A DNA stretch of 64,000 nucleotides from Pelodictyon luteolum DSM 273 (GCF_000012485.1 NC_007512.1:931001-995000); one strand, 5' to 3'; shown: positions 34,007 through 42,594, counted from the stretch's first letter. The notes: a model not told the origin generated them from the sequence alone. Numbers and translations are program-made.

Positions 34007-34399
34007 ATGGTAAAGAAGAGTGAAGCGGAGAGTTTCCGCGCTTCGGTGCGGGATTTCGACGGGTGGCCGAAGAGCTGGATGGGTGTAACCGAAGATCTCG
34101 CCTACGGCCGGAAGCTGTTGCCCTTTTTCGCCGGTTTTCTGCAGGAGCTGTATGATGAGGGGGTGTCGCGTAAGACCTTCGCAGGGTATCGTGACAACCT
34201 CTGGCTGCTTGGTGGCGCCATCATCGGCGAGGTATCCCTCTATGAGGAGTACCGGGATGACCCGCTGGAGAAGCTCTCTCTATCAGTCGCTGATGGCGGT
34301 ATGCTGCCCGATCATTGCGACCGGATGACCCGGGCCGACATGCAGGCGTTCGAGCGGATGTGCCGCAGATTTGAACGGTATCTTCAGGATTTGAAATGA
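34007..34399 (+). CDS. Hypothetical protein, operon partner of DUF429-like gene
   Basis: About 130 residues, helical and charged (LLPFFAGFLQELYDEGVSRK, FERMCRRFERYLQDL). No family recognised. ATG 34007 is two bases after the previous stop, so translation should be coupled. A terminator hairpin follows 21 bases after its stop. Confidence 0.6.
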   Translation: MVKKSEAESFRASVRDFDGWPKSWMGVTEDLAYGRKLLPFFAGFLQELYDEGVSRKTFAGYRDNLWLLGGAIIGEVSLYEEYRDDPLEKLSLSVADGGMLPDHCDRMTRADMQAFERMCRRFERYLQDLK

Positions 34400-34419
34400 G
34401 AACGGGAGAGCGGGAGCTC

Positions 34420-34442
34420 AAGCCTGACCGGCTTTTTCCTCT
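34420..34442 (+). terminator. Intrinsic terminator of the 32.6-34.4 kb unit
   Basis: AAGCC (34420-34424) pairs with GGCTT (34430-34434) and the stem runs into TTTTTCC. Short but well placed. Confidence 0.6.
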
Positions 34443-34744
34443 GTGATTGCCGGCCTTGCAGCTCCTCCTCTTGAGTATGGAGTGTTTTCTGGAGGGATCA
34501 GCCGCAGTTGACGATCCCGGAGGGTGAAGGGCATATCGCAACCACCCCGGAAGTTTTCATCCGCAATATTCCGCTCCGTTCAGGTGTATAGGTGTGGCAA
34601 TAAGAGTTCGGGGCGGACGGGGTATGGGTTTGCCAGTTGCGTCGGGACCGGAACGATGCCAGCCAAAGCTCCCGCAGGCATCTTCTTTAAAAAAGGATGG
34701 GCCTGTTGGCGGGACACGGAAACGGAACAGGAACACGTATGATC

Positions 34745-35212
34745 CTACAGCCCTGACAGATAGGTCTTCAGCGCCTGGTGTTTTCCCCTTCCGATCTTCT
34801 TGTGGAGGCGGTAGCGGATGCTTTCCATCCCGCGTGTTGTGATTCCTCTGCGCCGTGCGATTTCCCGGGTATCGTAGCCGAGTTTCACGAAGAGGCAGAC
34901 CGTTGCCTCCCTCGGCGTAAGGTTCGGGTGTGCTGCCTGAAGCTTCTTGAGGAATGCAGTGTCCGCATTGGTCAGGAGGGTGTCGAACCGTTCTTCAAGC
35001 TGTTCATGCTCGCTCAGCCGCACCAGGAGGTCTGTCATCGGGCGCTTGAGGTCGGTTGGAATATCGGCCCCATAGATGGCGTCGAGCAGCTGGGTGAGCT
35101 CTGCTCTTGCTCCGCCGGGGTTCTGTGTGGCACGCTCGATCTCTTCAGCTTTTTCTGCTGAGTCTTTTTTCAGTCCGGCGTGTACCTGTTCGAGTTCCGC
35201 TCTGGTGCTCAT
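34745..35212 (-). CDS. Coiled-coil LuxR-type DNA-binding protein
   Basis: A 155-residue regulator. Residues 1-90 are helical and acidic, without a receiver domain. The C-terminal 65 residues are a LuxR/GerE-type helix-turn-helix: PNLTPREATVCLFVKLGYDT then REIARRRGITTRGMESIRYR. The layout resembles the output ends of Bacteroidetes/Chlorobi-type two-component proteins that sense through a separate sensor. The gene is monocistronic, separated from its neighbours by more than 300 bases on each side. Confidence 0.75.
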   Translation of the reverse strand: MSTRAELEQVHAGLKKDSAEKAEEIERATQNPGGARAELTQLLDAIYGADIPTDLKRPMTDLLVRLSEHEQLEERFDTLLTNADTAFLKKLQAAHPNLTPREATVCLFVKLGYDTREIARRRGITTRGMESIRYRLHKKIGRGKHQALKTYLSGL

Positions 35213-35394
35213 GGTTCCCTCAGTGGTTCTGTGTGCATTCCATTGCTACTGCTTTCACTGTATAGTACGAATATTTTATCTTATACTGACAGTGATCCAG
35301 CCCGCCTGCCCTTTCTGGCATCCCCTGTCCTCCCCAGCATCTCCGCTGCTGCAGTATCCATTGTTGAAAATGCAAACCATTTTTCGCCCGGGTC

Positions 35395-35650
35395 TTTGCT
35401 GTGATTCGCCGATGCGGTAGATGGCGCTGTCAATGAAGAGAAAACGGTCACGGGCGAGGTTGAATTCCCGCGCTTCGATGTCGGGGTATTATGTGTGGAA
35501 TTTTGCGATTTCCTCGTCGAGTTGCCGGCTGATGTTTTGTTGAAGGCTCCGGAATGGATGATGGAAGTCCCTGTGGCATGGGTGCTCTCCGGCGCTGCAA
35601 TGCACGCAGGGTGTCCGCATGTAAAAGAAGTGGTTGGGGGCCTGGGCGGT
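35395..35650 (-). pseudogene. Unidentified gene remnant with internal stop
   Basis: On the minus strand a coding-like frame reads NHFFYMRTPCVHCSAGEHPC, then SLQQNISRQLDEEIAKFHT, then a TAA, and continues YPDIEAREFNLARDRFLFID and SAIYRIGES. Upstream and downstream the frame is quickly lost. I do not recognise the family. The rest of the gap 35213-35698 holds no other gene. Confidence 0.4.
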
Positions 35651-35697
35651 GAATCAGCTCGATGAGGGAACGGTGAGTGACGAGGGTGGACGGACAT

Positions 35698-35725
35698 GCA
35701 AAAAGGAGCCCGAAGGCTCCTTTGA
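35698..35725 (-). terminator. Bidirectional terminator
   Basis: AAAGGAGCC and GGCTCCTTT flank a CGAA tetraloop, with T-rich tracts on both sides (TTTTTGC on the minus strand). It lies 22 bases beyond the stop of the PEGA lipoprotein gene. Confidence 0.85.
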
Positions 35726-35746
35726 AGCAATCACCAACCAACCGAC

Positions 35747-36223
35747 TTACATGTGCTTGAGTTCGCCGATCTTTTCCCAGGACTGATCCGGAGTCCGTGT
35801 GAGGGCAACAACAATGGTGTTATCCTGCACCGTGACAGAAGCACGATCAGACTTGCGGAGTTCAGCATTGAGCTGCTCCGGGTTCAGCTTGTACATCGAG
35901 CCGCTGATGGCGTCCACAGCCAATCCGACCAATCCGCCGAAGACGATATTGCCCCATACCCATCCGTTTGATTTTTTCGTGATGGTCATTTCATACGGAT
36001 AATGACCGGCAAGCGCAATCTTTACCGTATGGTTGTCCTTTCTTTTCAAATCAACGGTAAGGGGAGTCGTGCCGATATTTCTTCCGTCAACCGTAACACC
36101 TGCTCCGGTCGGCGTGCTGGAGATGCCGAGATTCTGCGAAGAACCATCCATGATGGTTGCGCATCCCGAAAAACACGGTGCGATAAAGCCCAGCAGTAAT
36201 GCTGTAATGATTGTCCTTTTCAT
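35747..36223 (-). CDS. PEGA-domain lipoprotein
   Basis: About 158 residues. The signal ends in a lipobox (FSGCATI). A PEGA domain follows (ISSTPTGAGVTVDGRNIGTT, then LTVDLKRKDNHTVKIALAGH), typical of extracytoplasmic surface-layer or envelope-anchored modules. A glycine-rich hydrophobic stretch (WGNIVFGGLVGLAVDAI) is common in this lipoprotein family. ATG 36223 is preferred to an upstream start at 36340 because the signal peptide begins there. The recurrent palindrome lies about 110 bases upstream. Confidence 0.8.
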   Translation of the reverse strand: MKRTIITALLLGFIAPCFSGCATIMDGSSQNLGISSTPTGAGVTVDGRNIGTTPLTVDLKRKDNHTVKIALAGHYPYEMTITKKSNGWVWGNIVFGGLVGLAVDAISGSMYKLNPEQLNAELRKSDRASVTVQDNTIVVALTRTPDQSWEKIGELKHM

Positions 36224-36334
36224 GATGATGAGGGTTATGAGTTTAAAAAGCGCAGCCAACCGAAGGAGGCTGCGTACGCAAAGAACGGCACAGGTGACAC
36301 GTGTGTTATTGATGGAATAGTAGGGGGGTGGATG

Positions 36335-36354
36335 GGACAACGGCTGTCCTATGC
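36335..36354 (-). promoter_or_regulatory. Recurrent palindrome GGACA-N5-TGTCC
   Basis: GGACAACGGCTGTCCTATGC, identical over 19 bases to the copy at 22744. It lies upstream of the PEGA gene in the same orientation as the other copies relative to the gene they precede. Confidence 0.55.
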
Positions 36355-36800
36355 ATTAAATAAATGCATCAATTCTCAAATGAGGCCGGCATAGGTATTC
36401 CGCCTACTGCTCTTTGGGGGGGATATTCCTGCCCTGCCGTTGCAGGTTGAGGTTAAGAGGAGCCGCTGAAACCGCTTAATCGATAATGACATGTGCGGGC
36501 GTTTCGATTTTTTTCTGACGTGGCCCCCGATTTCTAGACAGCGGTTTAAGTTGGTAACTGTTCAGCATGGAGGGGGAATAAAATGGGGCGTTTCACCATG
36601 CAGGCGTGGTGGTGCCTATGCGTGGGCATGATTGGTGCCTCTCGGGGAATATCGATGTATTGCTTGCTCAGTTGCGCGCTCTGATGGCTGATGCCCGCAA
36701 AAAAGCAATGCGGGCAGGCACGGGCTGCTTATGGCAAAAAGCTGCTGTCACGACTGGCAGAATCATTGACTGGTGAGTTTGGCAAGGGGTTCGGTGGCTC
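36355..36800. other. Intergenic region with the eroded 5' end of the kinase gene
   Basis: No complete gene. Just before 36801, the kinase frame continues upstream as VWQGVRWL, which is the normal lead-in of a PAC motif, but meets a stop at 36783. The preceding bases look like a PAS remnant one base out of frame. The rest is non-coding and has ATGGAGGGGGAATAAA near 36567 that could be a ribosome site of a lost gene. Confidence 0.4.
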
Positions 36801-38897
36801 ATGTCAAAAGGGACTCCGGTACGGGACGAACAGGGCAAGGTCATCCGATATGCCGGAATAGTTATTGACGTCACCGAGTGGATGCGGGCTGACGGGATGC
36901 GCCGTGAAAGTCAGGCCCGGTTCAAGGCGGTGTTTGAAAGCAATAACGCCGTCAAGCTCATCCTCGATCCTGCCACCGGCAACATCATTGATGCAAACGG
37001 TTGCGCAGAGCGTTATTATGGCTGGCCGGCAGGCCAGCTGCAGTCCATGAACATCAGCCAGATCAATGTGCTGCCATGGGAAGCAATACAGTCGCATCTG
37101 GCATCATGGCAAGAGCACGAAAGCCAGCACTTTGAGTTCCGTCATCGGCGGGCTGACCGTACCATCCGCGACGTAGAGGCTTTCGGAAGTAAAATCAGCA
37201 TCCATGGCAAACCCTACGTCTATCTCATCATCAACGACATCACCGAACGCAAACGCCTTGAATCCCTGATGGCGTTCCGGCTACGCCTTTACCAGATGTC
37301 GGAGACCGCTACTGAAGCGGAGCTGCTTCGAGCAACCCTCAACGAAGCTGAACGGTTGACTGACAGCACCATCGGGTTCTGCCACGTGCTTTCGGGCCCA
37401 TTCTCTCCGGATATGCAGCGGGTATGGTCAACGAACACGATGCAGCACGAATGCCGGATGGATACTGACCAGGGCGATATGGGCGTGCGGATGGCCGGTA
37501 TCTGGCAAGAGGCCCTGCGGGACGGAAAAGCACTCATCCATAATGATTTCAAGTCCCTCAACCGCAACCGCCCGCTGCCTCACGGCCACAGCGACGTGCA
37601 GCGTGAACTGGTTGTTCCCCATATGGAGGGGACTACAGTCACGGCCATTTTCGGTATCGGCAACTGCCCCTACGACTATACCGAAGACGATGCATCCCTC
37701 GTCAACAACCTTGCCGGCTTTGCGTGGGACATCATTGCCCGCAAGCATGCCGAAAGGGCGGAGCAGGTCATGCAGGAACAGCTGAACCAGTCGCAGAAAC
37801 TGGAACTTGTAGGCCAGCTCGCAGGAGGCATCGCGCATGACTACAACAACATGCTTGCCATCACGCTCGGCCATGTGGAAATGCTGCTTGACCAGGTACC
37901 GGAATCCCATCCGTTTTTCAACGGGCTTAAGGCCATTCTGAACTCAACCGAGCGTTCAGTGGCAATCACCAGCCAGCTTTTGGCATTCGCCCGCAAGCAG
38001 ACCGTGCAGCCGGCTGTCGTAAGGCTGAATGCACTGGTTGAAGAGTGCCTCCCGATGCTGCGTGGTGCTATGGGTGAATCCATCGCCTGCGTCTGGCACC
38101 CCGGCCCCGCCATCAACTCCATCTCGATCGATCCCGGGCAATTCGACCAGATCCTCCTCATCCTCTGCTTGAACGCCCGCGACGCCATAAAAGAGAACGG
38201 TACCATTACGATCAACGCCGGTGAGGGTACGACACCGGGATATGCCGTCCTTACCGTCTCCGATACCGGCAGCGGGATCAATGAGCGTCATCTTCCGCAT
38301 ATTTTCGAGCCGTTCTTCACCACCAAAGAGGTAGGAAAGGGGACCGGTCTCGGGCTCTCAACCGTCTACGGGATCGTGAAGCAGAACCATGGTCATGTTG
38401 CATGCAGCAGCGAACCGGGCAAAGGAACAACCTTTACCGTGTCCTTCCCCCTGTATGGTGATTCCGCCGTGGCGGCAACACCCGCCGATGATGAGGAAAC
38501 TGCGGTAGCTGTGGACGACTGCAAGGTCATCCTCATTGTTGAAGACGAGCCGGATATTCTGCATCTCGTCCAGACAATACTTGAAAAAATAGGATACCGG
38601 GTGCGCTCGGCTCCGGATGGCGAAAGCGCCCTCAAGCTGGACCCGCAGGGCATCAGCCTGCTTCTTACGGATGTGGTGTTGCCGGGCATGAACGGCCCTC
38701 GACTCTATGAGCAGATGCGGGCAGCCGATCCCGACCTTCAATGCCTGTTCATGTCCGGCTACGCACCTGAAAGCCTTGATCACCATCAGTCGCTGCAGGA
38801 AGGAGTGAACTTCATCCGCAAACCCTTCAGCATCAAAGATTTTATCAGCCTGGTCCGGCGATCCCTGGACCCTCAGCCATACCCCACCCCCCGATGA
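36801..38897 (+). CDS. Hybrid sensor histidine kinase (PAC-PAS-GAF-HisKA-HATPase-REC), N-terminally eroded
   Basis: About 698 residues remain. Order: the end of a PAC motif (PVRDEQGKVIRYAGIVIDVT), a PAS domain (residues about 35-150), a GAF domain (165-320), HisKA with the phospho-acceptor in GGIAHDYNNML, HATPase with DTGSG and GTGLGLSTVYGIVKQ, and a C-terminal receiver domain with phospho-acceptor Asp in LLLTDVVLPGMNG and Lys in IRKPFS. The reading frame is lost upstream, so the first PAS domain is incomplete and probably more sensors are gone. The remaining parts are intact. No response regulator lies beside it. Confidence 0.8.
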   Translation: MSKGTPVRDEQGKVIRYAGIVIDVTEWMRADGMRRESQARFKAVFESNNAVKLILDPATGNIIDANGCAERYYGWPAGQLQSMNISQINVLPWEAIQSHLASWQEHESQHFEFRHRRADRTIRDVEAFGSKISIHGKPYVYLIINDITERKRLESLMAFRLRLYQMSETATEAELLRATLNEAERLTDSTIGFCHVLSGPFSPDMQRVWSTNTMQHECRMDTDQGDMGVRMAGIWQEALRDGKALIHNDFKSLNRNRPLPHGHSDVQRELVVPHMEGTTVTAIFGIGNCPYDYTEDDASLVNNLAGFAWDIIARKHAERAEQVMQEQLNQSQKLELVGQLAGGIAHDYNNMLAITLGHVEMLLDQVPESHPFFNGLKAILNSTERSVAITSQLLAFARKQTVQPAVVRLNALVEECLPMLRGAMGESIACVWHPGPAINSISIDPGQFDQILLILCLNARDAIKENGTITINAGEGTTPGYAVLTVSDTGSGINERHLPHIFEPFFTTKEVGKGTGLGLSTVYGIVKQNHGHVACSSEPGKGTTFTVSFPLYGDSAVAATPADDEETAVAVDDCKVILIVEDEPDILHLVQTILEKIGYRVRSAPDGESALKLDPQGISLLLTDVVLPGMNGPRLYEQMRAADPDLQCLFMSGYAPESLDHHQSLQEGVNFIRKPFSIKDFISLVRRSLDPQPYPTPR

Positions 38898-38964
38898 AGA
38901 AGGGGGCATGGACTGACTGGCAGCGGCTTAATGAGTGTGCTTCTGATAGATTGTTACGTGCATA

Positions 38965-38984
38965 GCATAGGACAGCTTATGTCC
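38965..38984 (+). promoter_or_regulatory. Recurrent palindrome, plus-strand copy
   Basis: GCATAGGACAGCTTATGTCC, with perfect arms GGACA (38970-38974) and TGTCC (38980-38984) and the GCATA lead found at 22744 and 36335 (there in reverse). It precedes the KilA-N remnant by about 70 bases. Confidence 0.5.
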
Positions 38985-39050
38985 TGTCAGAAGAGCTAAA
39001 GTATTAACCTGAAGGCCGGCCGGTTGTTGTGGTGCTCTTGATGATCTATC

Positions 39051-39334
39051 ATGGCGAAAAATTCAAAGATAGAGGTTTTGAGTACGGAGATATCAGTTCA
39101 AACCAGCCAAAAAGAAGACTATATCTCCCTAACCGATATAGCACGTTACAAGAACCGGGACAGAAGCGATGATCTCGTTCGAAACTGGCTTGGTAATCGC
39201 AATACCATTGAATTCCTTGGAATCTGGGAGCGCCTGAACAATCCTGATTTTAAAGGGGTCGAATTCGACTCCTTTGTCCATGAAGCAGGGGCAAATGCAT
39301 TTACCCTCTCTCCACAGAAATGGATTTCGGCAAT
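39051..39334 (+). pseudogene. KilA-N domain protein, 5' part only
   Basis: The first 95 residues match KilA-N domain proteins: VQTSQKEDYISLTDIARYKN, then VRNWLGNRNTIEFLGIWERL and FVHEAGANAFTLSPQKWI. After this, normal continuation is absent: the frame runs on to 39539 through a RhuM fragment (out of frame) and a maturase fragment on the other strand. The KilA-N fold is a DNA-binding domain common in phages and defence islands. Confidence 0.75.
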
Positions 39335-39380
39335 GTCTACAATCTCGATGTGGTCATTTCGGTGGGGTACCGGGTTGAGT
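39326..39380 (+). pseudogene. RhuM-family fragment
   Basis: In the frame one base away from the KilA-N frame these bases read DFGNVYNLDVVISVGYRVE, the highly conserved segment of RhuM-type virulence/phage proteins. It joins the KilA-N fragment with no spacer, as if by deletion between two genes. Confidence 0.7.
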
Positions 39381-39435
39381 ACACTTACAACAGAATACTC
39401 AGGCCGTTGGCGTGTTGTGCCGGAATCAGCTGTAG

Positions 39436-39480
39436 CGCCCTGGACCGGAACAGGGCGTTATAGCGTGAACGGGGTTTCAT
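39436..39480 (-). pseudogene. Fragment of the start of a radical SAM RiPP maturase
   Basis: On the minus strand the first codons read MKPRSRYNALFRS, against MKPWSRYNTLFRS of the maturase at 61064-62515. DNA identity over about 38 bases is close to 90 percent. Only the first 13 or so codons are present. Confidence 0.65.
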
Positions 39481-39507
39481 GGGGATTGGATGAAGTGTTT
39501 TCTCCAT

Positions 39508-39816
39508 TCAGGCAAGAACACCGATACCTTTTCGACTGATCACATCCAGAAGCCGTTTTGCGGCACCGCCGGGATGTTTTTGTCCCTGTTCCCATTGCTG
39601 AACGGTCGTTTTCCCCACGCCGATAATAGCCGCGAAGGCCGCCTGGCTTACGTGATTGGAGATTCTGATCTCCCGAATCTCTTCTGGCTTGAATGCCTTT
39701 TTCTTTGGAAGGCCGAGGGCTTCCACTTCGCGTAAGGTGACTTCATCCATCGCCCCGACCTCAAACAGGCCTTTTGCCATATCAATTGCTATGTCAAGAA
39801 TCTCGCTCATTCTCAA
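39508..39816 (-). CDS. XRE-type antitoxin (HigA/MqsA-like)
   Basis: A 102-residue protein. The N-terminal 40 residues include REVEALGLPKKKAFKPEEI, then a helix-turn-helix NHVSQAAFAAIIGVGKTTVQ with WEQGQKHPGGAAKRLL, the usual HTH with conserved GxxxPxGxxxxLL end. It overlaps the toxin gene by 23 bases and should neutralise it and repress the promoter. The 3' end overlaps the KilA-N frame of the other strand. Confidence 0.85.
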   Translation of the reverse strand: MRMSEILDIAIDMAKGLFEVGAMDEVTLREVEALGLPKKKAFKPEEIREIRISNHVSQAAFAAIIGVGKTTVQQWEQGQKHPGGAAKRLLDVISRKGIGVLA

Positions 39817-40183
39817 ATATCTCCATATACTCTTTCTTCAATAATAACTGCCCAAGTTGCTCGCTTGTGGCTTCCAGGAATGCCTGTGCGACGAGTTGGA
39901 GGGCTTTTCTCTCTTTGGTGGTTATGTTTGCCTGTTGGTTCTTGCTGAAGGCATAAAGAAATACCACCCGGTTACTGCCCTGCTTTTGGAAGCCAACGAG
40001 AACCCGGTATCCGGACCTTTTTCCCTCGCCTTGTCTGGGGATACGCTTCTTGAAGAGTAGGCCGCCAAGGTCAGCTTCCACATTTCCTGCAACCACCTCT
40101 TCTGCAACTGCCCATATTGTCGCAGCTGGGACCCGTTCGTCCTTCGTCCAACGGCAGAACCACTTATTTAAGAAAACTCTCAT
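39794..40183 (-). CDS. RelE/ParE-type toxin (PF06296-like)
   Basis: A 129-residue toxin with the conserved lead FLNKWFCRWTKDERV, then LGGLLFKKRIPRQGEGKRSG and YRVLVGFQKQGSNRVVFLYA, then FSKNQQANITTKE. These are the features of this RelE subfamily, whose members cut mRNA. Start and promoter are unusually close: an inverted repeat TTGGT/ACCAA abuts the start codon. The pair is intact and should be functional. Confidence 0.85.
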   Translation of the reverse strand: MRVFLNKWFCRWTKDERVPAATIWAVAEEVVAGNVEADLGGLLFKKRIPRQGEGKRSGYRVLVGFQKQGSNRVVFLYAFSKNQQANITTKERKALQLVAQAFLEATSEQLGQLLLKKEYMEIFENERDS

Positions 40184-40203
40184 TTGGTCTAATATATCAC
40201 CAA
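40184..40203 (-). promoter_or_regulatory. Operator/promoter of the toxin-antitoxin pair
   Basis: TTGGT (40184-40188) and ACCAA (40199-40203) form an inverted repeat that encloses TGATATATTAG on the minus strand, a plausible -10 box. It directly abuts the toxin start codon, so the transcript may have almost no leader. Confidence 0.5.
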
Positions 40204-40219
40204 GTGGTACAGAAAAAAA

Positions 40220-41033
40220 GTTTCGACGGGATTTTCAAGTGCTTGGCTGCCCGGTATGGATGTATTCAAGTCCGTGCTCGGCGATGGCGTTCCATTCGAC
40301 CACGATATCGACCTACTCCTTGAGCCAGTCGGAAGCGCGGCGAGGGTTCAACAAGGACGGCGACGGACTGAACGCCATCAAGCTGCTGACACTGTATTCC
40401 TTAAAGGATCGTGAGCCCCTGGCAGTCGCCAAGCAACCGGGCAATCTTCCCGACGTCATCTCCATCGAGCATACCCTGAAGCAGCTCAAGTGCTTTTCCT
40501 TGAGCGCTCCTTGATCAAAAAAGGGGGCGTGGCGGACAGCTGAAGGTCAGCTTCAACGACAAAGCCATACTCGAAGCAAAGCGATACTTCGGCTATTTCG
40601 CGCTTGTCAGCAATCAGGCGATGGACACCTTCACGGCACTGGAGGATTACCGGCGGCGCGAAAAGATAGAGGAGCTTTTTGCCGTGCAGAAGGGTGGCCT
40701 TGACGGATCAATGTCACGCACATGGTATACCGACAACTTGCGGCGACGGCAGTTCGCGCAGTTTGTCTCCTTGGGGTATCATTGCTTCCTGACGAAGAAG
40801 ATCAAGGAACTGCGCCAAGGGCTTCGGAAGAGCGGAAACGGAAAGACCAAGGCGCGTCTGTCGCAGTAAAAAGAAACTGGACAAATGGCATGCAGAGCGT
40901 TCACTTGCACAGATTCTGGACTGGTTCGACTGCATTGAGACAACGCACGTGCAGACTGCCATGGGCAGCTGCCGCTGGTCTACCGAGTCAGTCGCCAGAG
41001 ACAGGCTGTTGCTGGAATATCTGGGTGTGACTT
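40220..41033 (+). pseudogene. Decayed IS1634-type (IS4 family) transposase
   Basis: Pieces of the transposase can be read in changing frames: NAIKLLTLYSLKDREPLAVA and HTLKQLKCFSLS in one frame, then VSFNDKAILEAKRYFGYFAL, ALEDYRRREKIEELFAVQKG and TWYTDNLRRRQFAQFVSLGY in another, then ERSLAQILDWFDCIETTHVQ and RDRLLLEYLGV. At least three frame changes are needed. N-terminal DDE parts are missing. The right end of the element continues to about 41071. Confidence 0.75.
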
Positions 41034-41071
41034 CATTACCTCGTGTACGCATTATCCTACTTTTAGGTTCC
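41020..41071. repeat. IS end shared with 59254-59306
   Basis: 52 bases around GTGACTTCATTACCTCGTG and CATTATCCTACTTTTAGG match the complement of 59254-59306 with few differences. At both places the segment follows LEYLGV or KYLGV codons, so it is the right terminus of the IS1634-type element. Confidence 0.75.
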
Positions 41072-41089
41072 TGCATCCGGAGGAAGGAC

Positions 41090-41389
41090 GGGAACCCGAT
41101 GGCGTTTGCGGGCTTGTGGGACATATGGCAGCCGCCGGACTGGTCTGCGGCGGTGCACTCATGCAACATCATCACCACAGCAGCGAACAGGGAAATGAAG
41201 GCCGTGCATGACCGGATGCCGGTCATCCTTGGTCCCGGGCAGTGGAGGGAGTGGCTTGGAGCCGGAACTCCGGGTGCCTTGAAACTGCTTCAGCCTCCTT
41301 CTAACGGGAGCCTTGAACTCTATCCGGTGTCAACGAAGGTCAACAACCCGCGATATCAGGGCCATGAATGCATCAAGAGGGCTGAATGA
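41090..41389 (+). pseudogene. SRAP (YedK/HMCES-like) protein, C-terminal fragment
   Basis: PMAFAGLWDIWQPPDW, then SCNIITTAANREMKAVHDRM and PVILGPGQWREWLGA, and LELYPVSTKVNNPRYQG are the C-terminal half of SOS-response-associated peptidase domains, which shield abasic sites by crosslinking. The catalytic N-terminal Cys part is missing and replaced by the IS end at 41071, so the gene was truncated by the insertion. The fragment includes the catalytic-region His in VHDRMP. Confidence 0.75.
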
Positions 41390-41428
41390 AAAATATGTGA
41401 AAGACGATATATCCCTGTGTTCCTGCCA

Positions 41429-41454
41429 TCTCATATAATGGTCGTTTTATGAGA
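41429..41454. promoter_or_regulatory. Palindrome upstream of the serine recombinase, candidate crossover site
   Basis: TCTCATA (41429-41435) and TTATGAGA (41447-41454) are inverted around an 11-base AT-rich centre. Serine resolvase sites have such interrupted palindromes directly upstream of the recombinase gene; it could also be its operator. One copy only is visible. Confidence 0.4.
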
Positions 41455-41562
41455 CAGCAGGGATGGGGGCAGAAATGCCCCTTTTTTTGGCCCAATCTGT
41501 CTTATAAATGCGTACTGTATTTCTATAGTCCAACTACCCATAAAAACAAGCCGTTTTCAAGA

Positions 41563-42159
41563 ATGACCGATACAACACCCAAAACCGAGAGACTGATCGG
41601 CTATGCCCGAGTCTCGACGACAGGTCAGGAACTCAACCTGCAGCTTGATGCCCTGAAGCAAGCCGGCATACCTGACAAACTCATCTTCATCGACAAGGCA
41701 AGTGGTGCGAAAACGGAACGGCCGGGTCTCGCAGCCTGCATGACGGAACTGCAGGCAGGGGACACCCTCGTCATCTGGCGGCTGGACCGACTCGGCCGAT
41801 CACTGAAACATCTCATCGAAATCGTCGAAGAGCTGAAGGGCAGGGGAGTAGGGTTCCGCTCAATCAGTGACGGAGGGATCGACACCACCACCGCGTCCGG
41901 CGAGATGGTGTTCAACATCTTCGCTACCCTGGCTCAGTTTGAGCGGCGACTTATTCAGGAACGGACTCAGGCGGGGTTGAAAGCAGCAAGATCCAGAGGC
42001 AAGAAAGGCGGTCGGCCGAAAATCTCAGCGAATGATCCGAAGGTGCAGATGGCAAAGAAGATGAGCAAGAACCTCAGCATCAGCGTTGGGGAGATCTGTA
42101 GCACGCTGAAGATTTCACGTGCGACGTATTACAGGTTTCTGAAGATAAAGGGGGAATAG
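41563..42159 (+). CDS. Serine recombinase (resolvase/invertase)
   Basis: A 198-residue enzyme of the Tn3 resolvase/DNA invertase family. The catalytic domain starts with [12 protein letters not shown] (catalytic Ser), continues with [20 protein letters not shown] and [15 protein letters not shown] (active-site Arg residues), and the long E helix [20 protein letters not shown]. The DNA-binding end is [20 protein letters not shown] with a helix-turn-helix. ATG 41563 is preferred; an open frame extends to 41449. An interrupted palindrome at 41429 may be its site. It is probably part of a former transposon. Confidence 0.85.
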   Translation: MTDTTPKTERLIGYARVSTTGQELNLQLDALKQAGIPDKLIFIDKASGAKTERPGLAACMTELQAGDTLVIWRLDRLGRSLKHLIEIVEELKGRGVGFRSISDGGIDTTTASGEMVFNIFATLAQFERRLIQERTQAGLKAARSRGKKGGRPKISANDPKVQMAKKMSKNLSISVGEICSTLKISRATYYRFLKIKGE

Positions 42160-42263
42160 ATAATTCGAGAGCCGGTGCTAACCGGTAGTGCTTTCCTCAT
42201 AGCCGATGTGCTACAACTGCATGTATGCACTTGAAGATCTGGTGTATTTTGGCTATATAATAC

Positions 42264-42520
42264 CACTAGTGTCCGGTTGTTGAGAAAAAAATCCCTGCAA
42301 AGCGTTATAAGAGAATAATATACGGCGACTTTTTCTCGTTACCGATTTCAAATCGCCTGCTATCTTTGATCATTTCATAATTCTCAGCAAAGAAATGATC
42401 GATGAATACAGGAAAAACTGTTTTCGCGCAGCTGCTGGAATATTTGCCGCAGCATCAATCCCGCCGGTGCGTTAATCGTTACAAGGGGAATTATAAGGTT
42501 CAGTCATTCACGTGTCTTGA
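42264..42520 (+). mobile_element. End fragment of the IS4-like element with transposase start
   Basis: CACTAGTGTCCGGTT (42264-42278) is the same terminal repeat as at 4249. A transposase start follows at 42402 (MNTGKTVFAQLLEYLPQHQ), and similarity ends after about 38 codons. No second end is seen, so the element is truncated here. The two fragments are about 38 kb apart and oriented with their transposase starts on opposite strands. Confidence 0.75.
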
Positions 42521-42594
42521 TCTTACTCGGAAAACCGTATTATTCTTCGCTTCTTTTCATTTGTTGGTCTGAACCACCGAGAAATCTGCAACAC

